NCBI GenBank assembly: GCA_019745975.1
Contig: JAIESQ010000041.1
Coordinates: 1 to 64,000, forward strand
Origin: Pirellulales bacterium
GTDB lineage: Bacteria > Planctomycetota > Planctomycetia > Pirellulales > JAEUIK01
Direction of reading: 5' to 3'
Length of the DNA stretch: 64,000 nucleotides
Shown: one piece after another, positions 43,608 to 53,302 of the stretch
How positions within the stretch are numbered: position 1 is the first letter of the stretch
How the letters are laid out: each line of letters begins with the position of its first letter
Position numbers and translations under genes: made by a program
The notes under the pieces: generated by a model
The model's input: the letters and a program-made list of their open reading frames with translations, nothing else
Told to the model about the DNA's origin: nothing
The model's database searches: none

Positions 43608-43928
43608 CGAAGTCGTGACTTGGTTCGATCAACCGCCGCCGACAGCGGCGGCCGTCCTGGCGCGATCCACCGCACTACGGCCGCGGATCGCGGCAAGCAA
43701 CGACACTCACGACGGCGAATCAGGGTATTGCCCGCCAGAGCAACCGTAGGATGCAGCAAAAAACCGCGCGGCCGTGAGTCGGGCGAATCTTTTCCGCCCA
43801 CGCTGGAATATGCGCCAAGAACGGTACAATTCAGCCCGCCGGTCGACCGGCGCGCGTCGGCTGGTTGCGCTTCGGCCGGGGCGCGAGTGCCCTAACTCCC
43901 ATCACCGCGGTAACGACGAGACTCGATC
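43608..43928. other. 321-bp divergent intergenic region
   Basis: It separates the signalling operon (minus) from the Tat-exported gene (plus). Visible features: a GCCGCCGCTG-type hairpin near 43631-43650, a -10-like TACAAT at 43825-43830 on the plus strand, and the perfect 16-bp palindrome CGCCGGTCGACCGGCG at 43837-43852, right after that box. The palindrome could be an operator. No ORF in it looks coding. Confidence 0.5.
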
Positions 43929-45242
43929 ATGTCCGAACACGCCTGCACGCGTCGCGGATTTCTGGCCACGCAAGGAGCCGCGTTGGCCGGCGCCGCCAGT
44001 TTGCTCGGCTGGCACGGCGCAAAGCGGCTGGCCGCTGCCGACCCGCCGGGTGCCGGGGCGCCGGGGCGCTCGGCAACCTTGCCGGCCAAACCGCTCAAGC
44101 GCATCGCCGCCGTGAACACGGTTTATCGCATCCGCTCGCACGCGTATCACATCGCAGGGCGATTCGTCTTCGGCTACGACCGCGAGGGCTTTCATCATCA
44201 ACCGCCGTTCAAACTGGTGCGGATGTACAACGACCAATACCCGGGCGACGACCTCAGCCGCGACCTAGCCGAGGAGCATGGCTTTGAGATTGCTGATTCG
44301 GTGGCCGCGGCGCTGGGCGGGACCGATCGCGTCGACGTCGACGGCGTGCTGTTGATCGGCGAGCACGGCGACTACCCGATCAACGAGCGCGGGCAGATCC
44401 TTTACCCACGTTACGACCTGATGCGGCAGATCGTCGAACAGTTTCGCCGCGCGGGGCGCAGCGTGCCAGTCTTCAACGACAAGCATCTATCGTACGATCA
44501 TCAGAAAGCGTCCGAAATGGTGGGCTGGTCGCGGGAGCTGGGCTTCGGCTTCATGGCCGGCTCGTCGCTGCCGGTGACTTGGCGGCGCCCGGAACTCGAA
44601 CCGCCGCTGGAGACCCCCTTCACCGAGGGACTCGTCTGCTACGGCGGCTCAGTCGAGCCGTACCTGTTCCACGGGCTCGAAACGTTGCAGTGCATGCTCG
44701 AGCGGCGGCGCGGCGGCGAAACGGGCGTGCGCAGCGTGGCCTGCGTGCGCGGCGACGCGGTATGGCAGGCCGAAGACGCTGGTCGCTGGTCGAAGAAGCT
44801 GCTTACCGCAGCCTTGTCGCGCAGTCCGAGCCGCAACTACGGTAGCGCCCGCGACAATGCCACTGATCCGGTCGCCATCCTGATCGACTATCGCGATGGC
44901 ACGCGCGGCACCGTGCTCAACCTGCCGGAGCACATCTCGGACTTCAACTTCGCCGCGATGATCGCCGGCCGCGACGAGCCGGTTTCTTGCGCCTTCGAGC
45001 TCCCGGCCCCGCCAGGCGCGAACTACTTCGATGCGCTGGTGTGGAATATCGAGAAGCTGTTTGCCACGGGCAAGTCGCCTTACCCGATCGAGCGCACGCT
45101 GCTGACGAGCACCATGCTCGACCTGGCGATGCGCTCGCTGGCCGACGGCGGCCGCTCGCGGAGCGACGCGGCGCTCGACATCGACTACCATGCGCCGGAA
45201 GAGAGCGGCTTTTTCCGCGGGCGCTATACGCAGGCCGGGTGA
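43929..45242 (+). CDS. Tat-exported protein of unknown family
   Basis: 437 residues. The twin-arginine signal TRRGFLATQGAALAGAASLL at residues 7-26 indicates export of a folded protein. The body starts KRIAAVNTVYRIRSHAYHIA, then LIGEHGDYPINERGQ and VPVFNDKHLSYDHQKA; the C-terminal part has EESGFFRGRYTQAG. The pattern of an N-terminal Rossmann-like segment with a later alpha/beta part suggests a relative of the Gfo/Idh/MocA-type proteins that are common in planctomycetes, but no dinucleotide motif is clear. I do not assign a reaction. Single gene, convergent with the heme protein. Confidence 0.7.
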   Translation: MSEHACTRRGFLATQGAALAGAASLLGWHGAKRLAAADPPGAGAPGRSATLPAKPLKRIAAVNTVYRIRSHAYHIAGRFVFGYDREGFHHQPPFKLVRMYNDQYPGDDLSRDLAEEHGFEIADSVAAALGGTDRVDVDGVLLIGEHGDYPINERGQILYPRYDLMRQIVEQFRRAGRSVPVFNDKHLSYDHQKASEMVGWSRELGFGFMAGSSLPVTWRRPELEPPLETPFTEGLVCYGGSVEPYLFHGLETLQCMLERRRGGETGVRSVACVRGDAVWQAEDAGRWSKKLLTAALSRSPSRNYGSARDNATDPVAILIDYRDGTRGTVLNLPEHISDFNFAAMIAGRDEPVSCAFELPAPPGANYFDALVWNIEKLFATGKSPYPIERTLLTSTMLDLAMRSLADGGRSRSDAALDIDYHAPEESGFFRGRYTQAG

Positions 45243-45263
45243 TCGGCTGCGCGGCGGAAAGGA

Positions 45264-48200
45264 TCAGTCGGTATTCCGCGGCTGCGGGGCGCCAGGCAAG
45301 CGGCGGGCCGCCGGATCGTCGGGCGGGCGGTCGAGTGCCAAATACGCGAACAGGTCGGCCAGCTCCGCCGGAGTGATCTGTTTTTCCAGCTCCTCGGGCA
45401 TGAGCGACAGCGGGCTTTTCTCCATTTCGTCGATTTCGTCGCGCGGAATCGTCTCGAGCTTCGCCCCTTGCAGCTTGAGCACGACGCGCTCGGGACTGTC
45501 TTCGACCAGCAATCCAGAGAGCACTCGGCCATCATCGGTGACGAGCGTGTGAGTTTCGTAAGCGGCGCCGATAACGAGGTTCGGATCCAACACGTTGGAG
45601 AGGAGCTGCTCCCAGGAGTTGCGGCCGTTTGCCGTGATATCGGGCCCGACCTCGTGGCCGGCGCCGTAGATCTTGTGGCACTGGGCGCACGATTTTTCGA
45701 AGACGGCGCGGCCGGCGAGTGGATCGCCCGGGTTTGCCTCGAGCGCGGCGCGAACCTGCGCAAGGACTTGTTCGCGCGCGGGATTGCGCTCGGTGCGCAC
45801 CGTGCCCCAGATGGCGTGAATCTGCCCGGCGAGCTGTTTGTCGGCGGCGCGCGCCAGCCGGCGAACTTGCGCGAGGTTCAGCGCTTCGCGCGGGAGTCGA
45901 TTATCGGCCACGGCGGCCAACAGGGCTTGCGCCCAAGCGGGGCGCTGCGTGAGCAACTCGATGGCGGCGGGCCGCAGTTCGGGCTCCTGCCGATCATAGG
46001 CCGCCAGCACGATGCGCGCGATGTTGTCGCGTTGGGATTGCCCCAGTGTGGTCAGCACCCCGCGCCGCAGCGCGAGCGAGTTTTGCTCGACGTCGGCCAG
46101 CAATCGCTCGACGAGCGACAGCAACTGTTCGGCGTCGACGGCGGCCAGCGCGTCGATCGCGCTTTGACGTTGCGCGTCGGCGGCGCGAACGTCTGCTGCC
46201 AGAGCGATGGCACTGTCGCGGGCAGACGCGTCCCCCCAAGCAAGCGCCAGCGCGATCGCGGCCGCACTGAGTCGGTCATGTGACGTCGTGACCGACAGGC
46301 TCGAAAACTGTTGGCCGAGCTGCGCACGAAGCGCGCCAATTTCCTCTTCGTCCAACTCGCCGTGCCGGATCGCCTGGTGGATGGCTTCAAGACATTCGGC
46401 GGCCGCCGGGCGGGCCGACGGATCGTGGACCAGCGCGAGCACCAACTGGCCAGCGACGTCGAATTGCTCTCCGCTGACAGATAGCCAGTGAACGACGCGT
46501 GGCACCAGTGGTGCCAGCCCACGCCCTCCCTGCTTGGCACGCGCGACGAGCGCGGCTAGGGCCGGCTGCGCGTTTCGCTGCAGCAGCGGGTACAGATTCT
46601 GCCAGACGATAGCTGGCACCAGCGGGTCGTCGCCGCTATCGGTCAGCACTTCGAGTAGGACGTCGAAGGGCAGCGCTCCATTGGAACCGCTAAAACACTT
46701 TGGCGTGGCGATGGCGACTTGCAGGCGAACATCGGGCGAATCATCGGTCGCCAGCGCCGCGATGCACGCGCGCAAGCCGCTGGGCAATTCGATACCGGCG
46801 GACGCCAGATTGCCAGCGAGCCGCACCCCCCAGGCGCGCAGCGTTGAATCCGAATGCTGTAGCAACCGCGCGCAAAGCGCCGCGTCGAGCGCGCCGCCGC
46901 CGCGCGCGCCGGTGCCCGCCAATGCCCAGAGCGCGTGCAGTCGCGTTTTGATCGACGCACTGCCATCAAAGACCAGCCCGACGAGCCGGGCGTTAGCTGC
47001 TGCCGAGTTACGCTCTGCCAGGAGCCGCTGCGCCTGGTCGCGAAAATAGAAGTTGCCGCTGGCCAACCGCGCGATGAGCTTATCGTCGCTTTCGCGCGCC
47101 AGATCAAATGGCGCGGCACGCGGCGTGTCGCCGTAGCGTACGCGATACAATCGCCCGCGCAGCCGATCGATGCCGGCCGGGTCGCGCCCCGCGTCTTGGT
47201 AGCAGTGGTATCGGTCGTACCAGTCCAGAACATAGAGCGAGCCATCGGGGCCCGTTTTCTGCGCCACAGGCATGAACCAGGCGTCGTTCGCGGTGAGAAA
47301 GTCGGACGCCGGCCGCGCGAAGTACGTCGCGCCACGCCGCTCGAGCACGTCGACATTCAAGCAGCCGCCGTGAATGTTGCCCATCACCAGCCGGTCGCGA
47401 TATTCTGCCGGGTACGCATCGCTATCGACGTAGTGGATGCCGCAGTAGGCCGCCTTTTGATGCGTGTGCTCGACGATGGAACCGAGCTTCCAGGCGTGCG
47501 GAGGATAGGCGCCACCCTGGCGATGGTAATAGCCCGTCTCCGTGATGTGCCAAAGGTGATCGATCACGCAGGCGCTCAAGAACATGCTGCCCGCCGGATC
47601 GAAGGCGATGCCCCAGGGGTTGCTGGTCCCCTCGGCGAACAGCTCGAAGCGGCGGGTGCGCGGCTCGACGCGCCACACCGCGCAAGTGAACAGGTACACG
47701 CGGCCGTCCTGTTCGACGCGGCTGCGATTGAACACGCCGTTGAGACCGTAGAGCCAGCCGTCGGGGCCCCAAGTGAGCGAGTTGGGTAGCTCGTGCGTGT
47801 CGTCGCGGCCGAAGCCGGTGACGACCACTTCACGCCGGTCGGCATGGCCGTCGCCGTCGGTGTCTTGCAAGAAGAGCAAATCGGGCGAATTGGCGACCCA
47901 TACGCCGCCGTGCCCGACGGCGATGCCCGAGGGAATGTTCAGCCCTTCGGCAAAGATGGTGAAGCGATCGGCGCGGCCGTCGGCGTCGGTATCATCGAGC
48001 ACTTTGACGCGGTCGCGCCCCGGTCCCGCTTCGCGCCGCGGGTATTCCAGACTTTCGCACACCCAGACGCGGCCGCGTTCGTCGAACGTCATGGCCACCG
48101 GGTTCACCAGGTCGGGCTCGTGCGCCACGCATTCGACCCTGAAGCCCTCGGGCACAGTCATGCGGGCGATCGCCTCTTCGGGCGAGAGAGCAGGCCCCGG

Positions 48201-48359
48201 GGGACGATCCTGATGGTAGGGAATCGGCTGGCTAGGTTTCGCTGGGGCTGCGGCAGCCGCGGCCGCGTTGGGCGGGTCGGCTTCCGCCTTCTTCAGTTCA
48301 AAAGAAGCGAAAGTGAGTAAGAGCCCGGCGATGAGCAATCGAGATTCTTGGCGCTGCAT
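45264..48359 (-). CDS. PVC-type membrane-bound dehydrogenase-like protein with C-terminal cytochrome c
   Basis: 1031 residues from ATG 48359. Signal sequence (LLIAGLLLTFASFELKK); N-terminal propeller domain of the PVC type (MTVPEGFRVECVAHEPDLVN, VWVCESLEYPRREAGPGRD, SGIAVGHGGVWVANSPDLLF, LYGLNGVFN); helical HEAT-like middle (about 430-850); C-terminal heme domain with CAQCHKIYG and GHEVGPDITANG, then LVTDDGRVLSGLLVEDSPER and ITPAELADLFAYLA, as in the planctomycete heme-binding family. These proteins sit outside the cytoplasm and are thought to oxidise sugars or alcohols; the substrate is unknown. Length and order are normal. Confidence 0.92.
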   Translation of the reverse strand: MQRQESRLLIAGLLLTFASFELKKAEADPPNAAAAAAAPAKPSQPIPYHQDRPPGPALSPEEAIARMTVPEGFRVECVAHEPDLVNPVAMTFDERGRVWVCESLEYPRREAGPGRDRVKVLDDTDADGRADRFTIFAEGLNIPSGIAVGHGGVWVANSPDLLFLQDTDGDGHADRREVVVTGFGRDDTHELPNSLTWGPDGWLYGLNGVFNRSRVEQDGRVYLFTCAVWRVEPRTRRFELFAEGTSNPWGIAFDPAGSMFLSACVIDHLWHITETGYYHRQGGAYPPHAWKLGSIVEHTHQKAAYCGIHYVDSDAYPAEYRDRLVMGNIHGGCLNVDVLERRGATYFARPASDFLTANDAWFMPVAQKTGPDGSLYVLDWYDRYHCYQDAGRDPAGIDRLRGRLYRVRYGDTPRAAPFDLARESDDKLIARLASGNFYFRDQAQRLLAERNSAAANARLVGLVFDGSASIKTRLHALWALAGTGARGGGALDAALCARLLQHSDSTLRAWGVRLAGNLASAGIELPSGLRACIAALATDDSPDVRLQVAIATPKCFSGSNGALPFDVLLEVLTDSGDDPLVPAIVWQNLYPLLQRNAQPALAALVARAKQGGRGLAPLVPRVVHWLSVSGEQFDVAGQLVLALVHDPSARPAAAECLEAIHQAIRHGELDEEEIGALRAQLGQQFSSLSVTTSHDRLSAAAIALALAWGDASARDSAIALAADVRAADAQRQSAIDALAAVDAEQLLSLVERLLADVEQNSLALRRGVLTTLGQSQRDNIARIVLAAYDRQEPELRPAAIELLTQRPAWAQALLAAVADNRLPREALNLAQVRRLARAADKQLAGQIHAIWGTVRTERNPAREQVLAQVRAALEANPGDPLAGRAVFEKSCAQCHKIYGAGHEVGPDITANGRNSWEQLLSNVLDPNLVIGAAYETHTLVTDDGRVLSGLLVEDSPERVVLKLQGAKLETIPRDEIDEMEKSPLSLMPEELEKQITPAELADLFAYLALDRPPDDPAARRLPGAPQPRNTD

Positions 48360-48432
48360 AGGCTGCAGTTTCGACTGCCGAGCGCCGCGATGCAATGCAT
48401 GGCATCCAGAGAAAGAAACCAATCCCGCGCGC

Positions 48433-49275
48433 TTACTTTCCGCAGTAGTCGATGGCGCGGGCGATTTCGGTCTTCAGATCGGCGCGGGAGACGATGCGGT
48501 CGATGAAGCCGTGTTCGAGCAAAAACTCGCTCGTTTGGAAGCCGGCGGGCAGCTCGATGCGGATCGTGGCCTTGATGGTGCGCGGGCCGGCAAAGCCGAT
48601 CAGCGCCTTGGGCTCGGCGAAGATGATATCCCCCAGCGAGGCGAAGCTCGCCGCGACGCCCCCCATCGTCGGGTTGGTGAGGACCGAGATGAACAGCCCG
48701 CCCGCTTCGTGAAAGCGGGCCAGCGCCGCCGTGACCTTGGCCATCTGCATCAACGACAGAATCCCCTCGTGCATACGAGCGCCGCCACCGGAGCCGCTAA
48801 TGATGATCAGCGGCAACTGATCGGCCGTGGCCCGTTCGACCAGGCGCGTGAGCCGCTCGCCGACCACCGAGCCCATACTCCCCATCAAGAAGGCCGAATC
48901 AGTGACGCCGAAAGCGACGCGCCGCGCGCGGATCATGCCGGTGCCGGTGATGGCGGCATCGCGCAGGCCGGTGCGGGCCTGCTCTTCCTTGAGCCGTTCG
49001 GCATAGGCCTTGCGATCGACGAAGCCCAAGGGATCGGTCGGCCAGAGGTCGGCGTCCCACTCTTCAAACGTCCCCTCGTCGAGGACCTGGCGAATGCGTT
49101 CCTCGGCGGCGACGTACCAGTGGTAGCCGCAGACGGGACAAACGCCCATCTTGCGCTCAGCCGCGTCGCGAAAGATGATCTCCTTGCAACCCGGGCAGCG
49201 CAGCCAGAGCCCCGGCGGCACGCCGCGCTTGGGAGGGTGCAGGGGAGCGGCTTTTTCCGACGTTGGCTCAGCCAT
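48433..49275 (-). CDS. accD: Acetyl-CoA carboxylase carboxyltransferase beta subunit
   Basis: 280 residues, the normal length. It forms the carboxyltransferase with AccA in fatty-acid synthesis. The N-terminal zinc ribbon has CPGC and [23 protein letters not shown] is the oxyanion/biotin site region, and [19 protein letters not shown] and [15 protein letters not shown] are the CoA-binding signature. The ATG at 49275 is 15 bases after the stop of the phosphatase-like gene, so they are co-transcribed, with the heme protein gene farther down. Confidence 0.97.
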   Translation of the reverse strand: MAEPTSEKAAPLHPPKRGVPPGLWLRCPGCKEIIFRDAAERKMGVCPVCGYHWYVAAEERIRQVLDEGTFEEWDADLWPTDPLGFVDRKAYAERLKEEQARTGLRDAAITGTGMIRARRVAFGVTDSAFLMGSMGSVVGERLTRLVERATADQLPLIIISGSGGGARMHEGILSLMQMAKVTAALARFHEAGGLFISVLTNPTMGGVAASFASLGDIIFAEPKALIGFAGPRTIKATIRIELPAGFQTSEFLLEHGFIDRIVSRADLKTEIARAIDYCGK

Positions 49276-49290
49276 GAGGCAATCTCGCGT

Positions 49291-49872
49291 CTAGCGGGCA
49301 GCGGCCAGCTCGGCGGGGCGCACCTCGATTGCTTCCCAGTGGCCGTGTTCGTCGCTGGCCTTCCATAGGTCGCCGCATGCGCACTGGCAAAGCTGCGTTC
49401 GGGCAAGGCTTGCCAAGGGCTCGGGGAGGACCAGGCCGATCACGCCGTCGCGATGCCGTTTGACCAGCTTGCGCAGCGACCGTTGCACGCGCTGGCGGGC
49501 TTCTTCGAGCATTTCGCCCTGGGGAGGACAGACGCTATCGGGCTGCTCCTGCCATTGGCGATAGAGCTTGGGATGCTTGCGGCGAATCTCGCTGACGAGC
49601 ATCCCCTGCCAGAGCCCGTGGTCGAGATTCTGCATGTCGTCGAGCGTCTTGAGCTTGATGTCGAGACCGTCGGCCAGCTTGCTGGCGGTCTCGAGCGCCG
49701 GTTCGGAGTCGGAAGTGTAGAGCAGTTCGAGCGCGCGGCCGCGAAGCTGCTCAATCAACTGGCTTACTTCGGCACTGCCCGCGCCGTTGAGCGGGATGTC
49801 GAGCGTGCCCTGAATCCGGCCATGCTTGTCGTAGTCGGTGGCGCCGGGCCGGATCAAAACAATCGTGAGCAT
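49291..49872 (-). CDS. Histidine-phosphatase-fold protein lacking the catalytic histidines
   Basis: 193 residues with the phosphoglycerate-mutase-like fold: LTIVLIRPGATDYDKHGRIQ, LDIPLNGAGSAEVSQLIEQL, LLYTSDSEPALETA and DHGLWQGM follow family order. But the RHG catalytic motif reads RPG, and the second catalytic His, normally in VSHG or VTHG, is replaced (GLVLPEPLASLAR). It is therefore probably not a phosphatase. It lies directly upstream of accD (15 bases), suggesting a regulatory or structural role, which is inference. Confidence 0.85.
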   Translation of the reverse strand: MLTIVLIRPGATDYDKHGRIQGTLDIPLNGAGSAEVSQLIEQLRGRALELLYTSDSEPALETASKLADGLDIKLKTLDDMQNLDHGLWQGMLVSEIRRKHPKLYRQWQEQPDSVCPPQGEMLEEARQRVQRSLRKLVKRHRDGVIGLVLPEPLASLARTQLCQCACGDLWKASDEHGHWEAIEVRPAELAAAR

Positions 49873-49977
49873 AGGTTCCTTATCATGATAACTGTGAACG
49901 AGCCGCCGGTTACTTCGCGGCGGCAGGACTTGTGCGGTTGTTTAGCGTGGCGTCGCCTGCGGTGGCCCGCCGTGCGG

Positions 49978-50730
49978 TTAAGCTTCCGGGAAACGTTGAT
50001 CGAAACCCTCGCGAGCGCGGCGATAGAGCCGGGCCACGTTATTGGCGTAGTCGCCACCGCGAAAAATCGCCGAGCCCGCGGCGCAGATATCCGCTCCCGC
50101 AGCGACGCACTGGGCGATCGTGTCGAGGTTAACCCCGCCGTCGATCTCGATGACTAATTCGGGATTGAGCTGTCCGGAGCGGCGGCGCTGGGCCAGGTCG
50201 GCCACTTTCTCCAGCGCGACGGTTTCGAACTTCTGCCCGCCGAAGCCGGGATGCACGCTCATCACGAGCACGAGATCGCACTCATCGAGCGCGCCCTCGA
50301 CGGCGGCCAGCGACGTACCAGGGTTGATTGCCAGACCAGCCGCCGCGCCATGGGCACGAATGTCGGCGAGCACCGGGCGCGGATTGCCGACCGCTTCGGC
50401 GTGGATCGTGAGCACGTCGGCACCGGCCTCAATGAACTCGCCGATGAACCGCTGCGGTTCGGCGATCATCAGATGTGCCTCGAGTGGCAGCTCAGTGAGC
50501 CGGCGTACAGCCGCCACGATCGGCATGCCGTAGGTGATGTTCGGAACGAATTGACCATCCATGCAATCGAGATGCATGCCCGGCAGGCCAGCGGCCTCGA
50601 GCGCGGCGACCTCGCGCTCAAGGTTGCCGAAATCGCACAGCAACAGCGACGGGAGGAGCCATGGCCCGCTCGAGCGCGATGCTCGTAAGCCAGACGCCCG
50701 CGCGGCCCGACAAGCTACTGGATCTGACAC
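49978..50730 (-). CDS. rpe: Ribulose-phosphate 3-epimerase
   Basis: 250 residues from GTG 50730. It interconverts ribulose-5-phosphate and xylulose-5-phosphate. Family motifs in order: PSLLLCDFGNLEREV, MHLDCMDGQFVPNI (metal-binding His and Asp), AHLMIAEPQRFI, VMSVHPGFGGQKF and VIEIDGGVN, then AGSAIF near the end. The conserved domain is about 215 residues, leaving ~20 non-conserved residues at the N-terminus; an upstream ATG at 50802 would add 24 more. The start is therefore uncertain. It heads the direction rpe, phosphatase-like, accD, all on the minus strand, with a 105-base gap after rpe. Confidence 0.94.
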   Translation of the reverse strand: MSDPVACRAARASGLRASRSSGPWLLPSLLLCDFGNLEREVAALEAAGLPGMHLDCMDGQFVPNITYGMPIVAAVRRLTELPLEAHLMIAEPQRFIGEFIEAGADVLTIHAEAVGNPRPVLADIRAHGAAAGLAINPGTSLAAVEGALDECDLVLVMSVHPGFGGQKFETVALEKVADLAQRRRSGQLNPELVIEIDGGVNLDTIAQCVAAGADICAAGSAIFRGGDYANNVARLYRRAREGFDQRFPEA

Positions 50731-51167
50731 AAGAAGCCGCTCAAGGAGGATCCCGCGAGCATGACCACGCGGGAGCGTCGGACGGGCTCGACACCTTGGC
50801 AAGCCCGCAGGGTACGCGCTCTGGTCGCGCGTGCCGCCTCGTGCCGCGACGCTTCAGACGGCAGCAGACACCATCAAGTTTAGCGGGTCGGGTTCGGGGT
50901 GTCAGCGCGTCGTTGAAGCGATGTGCGTAAGCCGCTGGCAGGGAACGATTTGTATCCGGACGGCGCTTCCCGGGATGTTACAGGCCCCGCTACCGCGTTG
51001 GGGGCAAAGATCGCCGTGGCCGGGCCGACCGCGATCGCGCCGGTGAGCTAGGGTTAAGAGTTGAAATAGGGTCCTGTCGCCGACTCAGCGGACGCCCCCG
51101 CCACTGATCGCCCGGCGGCGCACCATGCGCGTCGCGTTCTTTTCTGGCGCCACGAGGTTCACAAGTC
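50731..51167. other. 437-bp stretch without a convincing gene
   Basis: It lies between the rpe start and the HAMP-like gene. Short frames on both strands lack coding character. An AAGGAGG at 50744-50750 has an ATG 10 bases later (50761), but that frame does not resemble any protein I recognise. No hairpin repeat of the families listed elsewhere was seen. Confidence 0.4.
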
Positions 51168-51716
51168 ATGGCCAACCACAAGCGAAAGCAGTTGTTCGTC
51201 GATCCGCACGTGCAGGGGGCACTGATCGCTCGCATCATTGGCTACTGGCTGAGCTGCTTGTTGACAGTGATCGTGATGGTCGTCAACTGGCGGATTCTGA
51301 CCGAGGGAGACAAGCTCTGGCACCAGCAACTGACCGACATCTGGCGATCGATGGGGCCTGCCTTCGTCGTGGCGCTGGTGCTCCTGCCGATCGCCTTGTA
51401 CGACATCCTGCGCTTGTCGAACCGCGTCGTGGGACCGATCGTGCGCTTGCGCTCGGCGCTGCGGGCACTGGCGCGCGGTGAGCGGTTGCAGCCGATTCGC
51501 TTTCGCGACGGCGACTTCTTCGGCGAGCTGGCCGAAGAATTTAACGCGGTCCTGGCACAGCTCGAAGCAAATCGCGACGTCGCGGTTGGCGACGCCGCCA
51601 GGCGCGCTCGTGACCTGGCCGCTCGCGCCGTGGAAAACGAAGGGCTGAGCCGACAGCCAGGGGACGCGACCGAGGGATTGGAAGCAGCCGGCGTCCGCGG
51701 ATTCGACGAGGCGTAG
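51168..51716 (+). CDS. Orphan two-helix membrane protein with HAMP-like domain
   Basis: 182 residues. It has a short basic N-terminus, two membrane helices (about residues 21-42 and 63-83) around a ~20-residue loop, then LSNRVVGPIVRLRSALRALARGERLQPIRFRDGDFFGELAEEFNAVLAQL, a HAMP-like segment with its two amphipathic helices. The typical output domain (kinase, methyl-accepting or cyclase) is missing; only a ~45-residue tail follows. Similar stand-alone HAMP proteins occur in planctomycetes. GAGG upstream of ATG 51168 supports the start. Confidence 0.68.
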   Translation: MANHKRKQLFVDPHVQGALIARIIGYWLSCLLTVIVMVVNWRILTEGDKLWHQQLTDIWRSMGPAFVVALVLLPIALYDILRLSNRVVGPIVRLRSALRALARGERLQPIRFRDGDFFGELAEEFNAVLAQLEANRDVAVGDAARRARDLAARAVENEGLSRQPGDATEGLEAAGVRGFDEA

Positions 51717-51786
51717 CAGTCGCAAAGCGCGTGAAACGCGCCCTCGGTCAACTTCGTCAATTTGGTGTCCTGCGTACACCAAGAAG

Positions 51787-53175
51787 TCAATGGTCCGCAC
51801 GATCGTCGAGATGCGCGCGGTGCGTTTCAGCGGCCAAGACGACCGATACGAGCGTCAACGCGGCGAAGGCGATCAGGTAAAGTGACACCGGCCATGGTTT
51901 GCCGCCCGACCAGGCGAGCAGTTGCACGCAAATGAGAGGGGCCAGGCCGCCGGCCAGCGGCGAGGCCAACTGATAGCCGATCGAGGCGCCGGTGTAGCGG
52001 ACGTCGGTGCCGAACAGTTCGCTGAGAAAAGCCGCCAGCGGTGCGTACATGGCCGCGTGGATCAACAGGCCGATCAAAATCGCCAGCACCATGAGCGCGA
52101 CGTTGGCCGTATCGAACAGCCAGAAAAACGGAAAGGCGTACAAGGCCAGGGCCGTGGCGCCGGCAAAGAAGACCGGCCGGCGGCCGACGCGATCGGAGAG
52201 CATGCCGAACCCCGGGATCACGAAGAACTCGATGGCCGAGGCCAAGAGCACGCCGTTGAGAATCGTCGAGCGGGGGACGTGCAAGTAGTCGGTCGCATAG
52301 CTGAGTACGAAAACGGTGAAGATGTAGAAGCAGGCGTTTTCGGCCATGCGGGCACCCATGGCCAGCAAGATGTTGCCGGGGTGGCGGCGAATCGCGGTCA
52401 GAAAGGGAATGCCGGCTTGCTGCTTCCGCACGCGGACGCGCTCGAACAACGGGCTTTCGAGCACTTGCAGGCGGATGAACATGCCAACGGCCAACAGCGC
52501 GATCCCCAACAAGAACGGCACGCGCCAACCCCAACTGAGGAATGACGCCTCGGGCAGCAAATTGAAGAGCGTGAACACAGCCGTGGCCAAGAGCATGCCG
52601 GCGGGGACGCCTGCCTGGACCCAACTCGCGTACAGGCCGCGGCGGCCGCGATGGCCGTGCTCGACGACCATCAGGACGGCGCCCCCCCACTCGCCGCCGA
52701 CGCCGAAACCTTGCACGAAGCGCAGCACGACCAGCAACACGGGGGCAGCGATGCCGATCTGCGAGTAGGTCGGCAGCACGCCGATCAGAAAAGTCGCCAG
52801 GCCCATTAGCATGAGCGTGGTGACGAGCATCGACTTGCGGCCGAGCCGATCGCCGAAGTGGCCGAAGACGACGCCGCCGATCGGGCGGGCGAAGAAGCCG
52901 ACCGCATAGGTGGCAAACGCGGCGATGCGACCGGCCGTTGGATCGAGCTCGGGAAAGAACAGGTGGTCGAACACCAGGGCGGCGGCCGTGCCGTAGAGAA
53001 AGAAGTCGTACCACTCGATCGTGGTGCCGACGAGACTGGCCAGCACGACACGGTAGATCGAAGTGTCGGCGACGGCGGTCGCGGCGGCGGGTTCCAGAGC
53101 GATGGCGGAATCTACTGCATGAGGATTGGCGGGGCCGTGCAGCGCGTTCTGGGTCGTGGGTTGTCGGCTCGCCAT
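51787..53175 (-). CDS. MFS transporter, metabolite:H+ symporter (MHS) type
   Basis: 462 residues from ATG 53175. Twelve helices. The start ASLVGTTIEWYDFFLYGTAA is the signature of the MHS family (ProP, ShiA, KgtP), followed by GFFARPIGGVVFGHFGDRLGRKSM, which contains the MFS loop motif, and VQGFGVGGEWGGAVLMVVEH. Substrates in the family include betaine, shikimate, citrate and 2-oxoglutarate; none can be chosen here. It stands alone, convergent with the HAMP-like gene. Confidence 0.92.
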   Translation of the reverse strand: MASRQPTTQNALHGPANPHAVDSAIALEPAAATAVADTSIYRVVLASLVGTTIEWYDFFLYGTAAALVFDHLFFPELDPTAGRIAAFATYAVGFFARPIGGVVFGHFGDRLGRKSMLVTTLMLMGLATFLIGVLPTYSQIGIAAPVLLVVLRFVQGFGVGGEWGGAVLMVVEHGHRGRRGLYASWVQAGVPAGMLLATAVFTLFNLLPEASFLSWGWRVPFLLGIALLAVGMFIRLQVLESPLFERVRVRKQQAGIPFLTAIRRHPGNILLAMGARMAENACFYIFTVFVLSYATDYLHVPRSTILNGVLLASAIEFFVIPGFGMLSDRVGRRPVFFAGATALALYAFPFFWLFDTANVALMVLAILIGLLIHAAMYAPLAAFLSELFGTDVRYTGASIGYQLASPLAGGLAPLICVQLLAWSGGKPWPVSLYLIAFAALTLVSVVLAAETHRAHLDDRADH

Positions 53176-53302
53176 GCCCCGGATTGTAGCGGTTGCTGGC
53201 GGACGGAGAACCGGCAGGGAAGTCTTGGGTGTGCGCAGCACGTCAAGGAGAGTTGCGAGGTGCTGACAAAGGCACTAGAGATTCAACAGAATATGCACGC
53301 GC

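Noticed and set aside
43929-45242. Confident Gfo/Idh/MocA oxidoreductase call for the Tat-exported protein
   Set aside because: No clear GxGxxG dinucleotide motif or EKP-type catalytic motif could be seen, so the family was left open.
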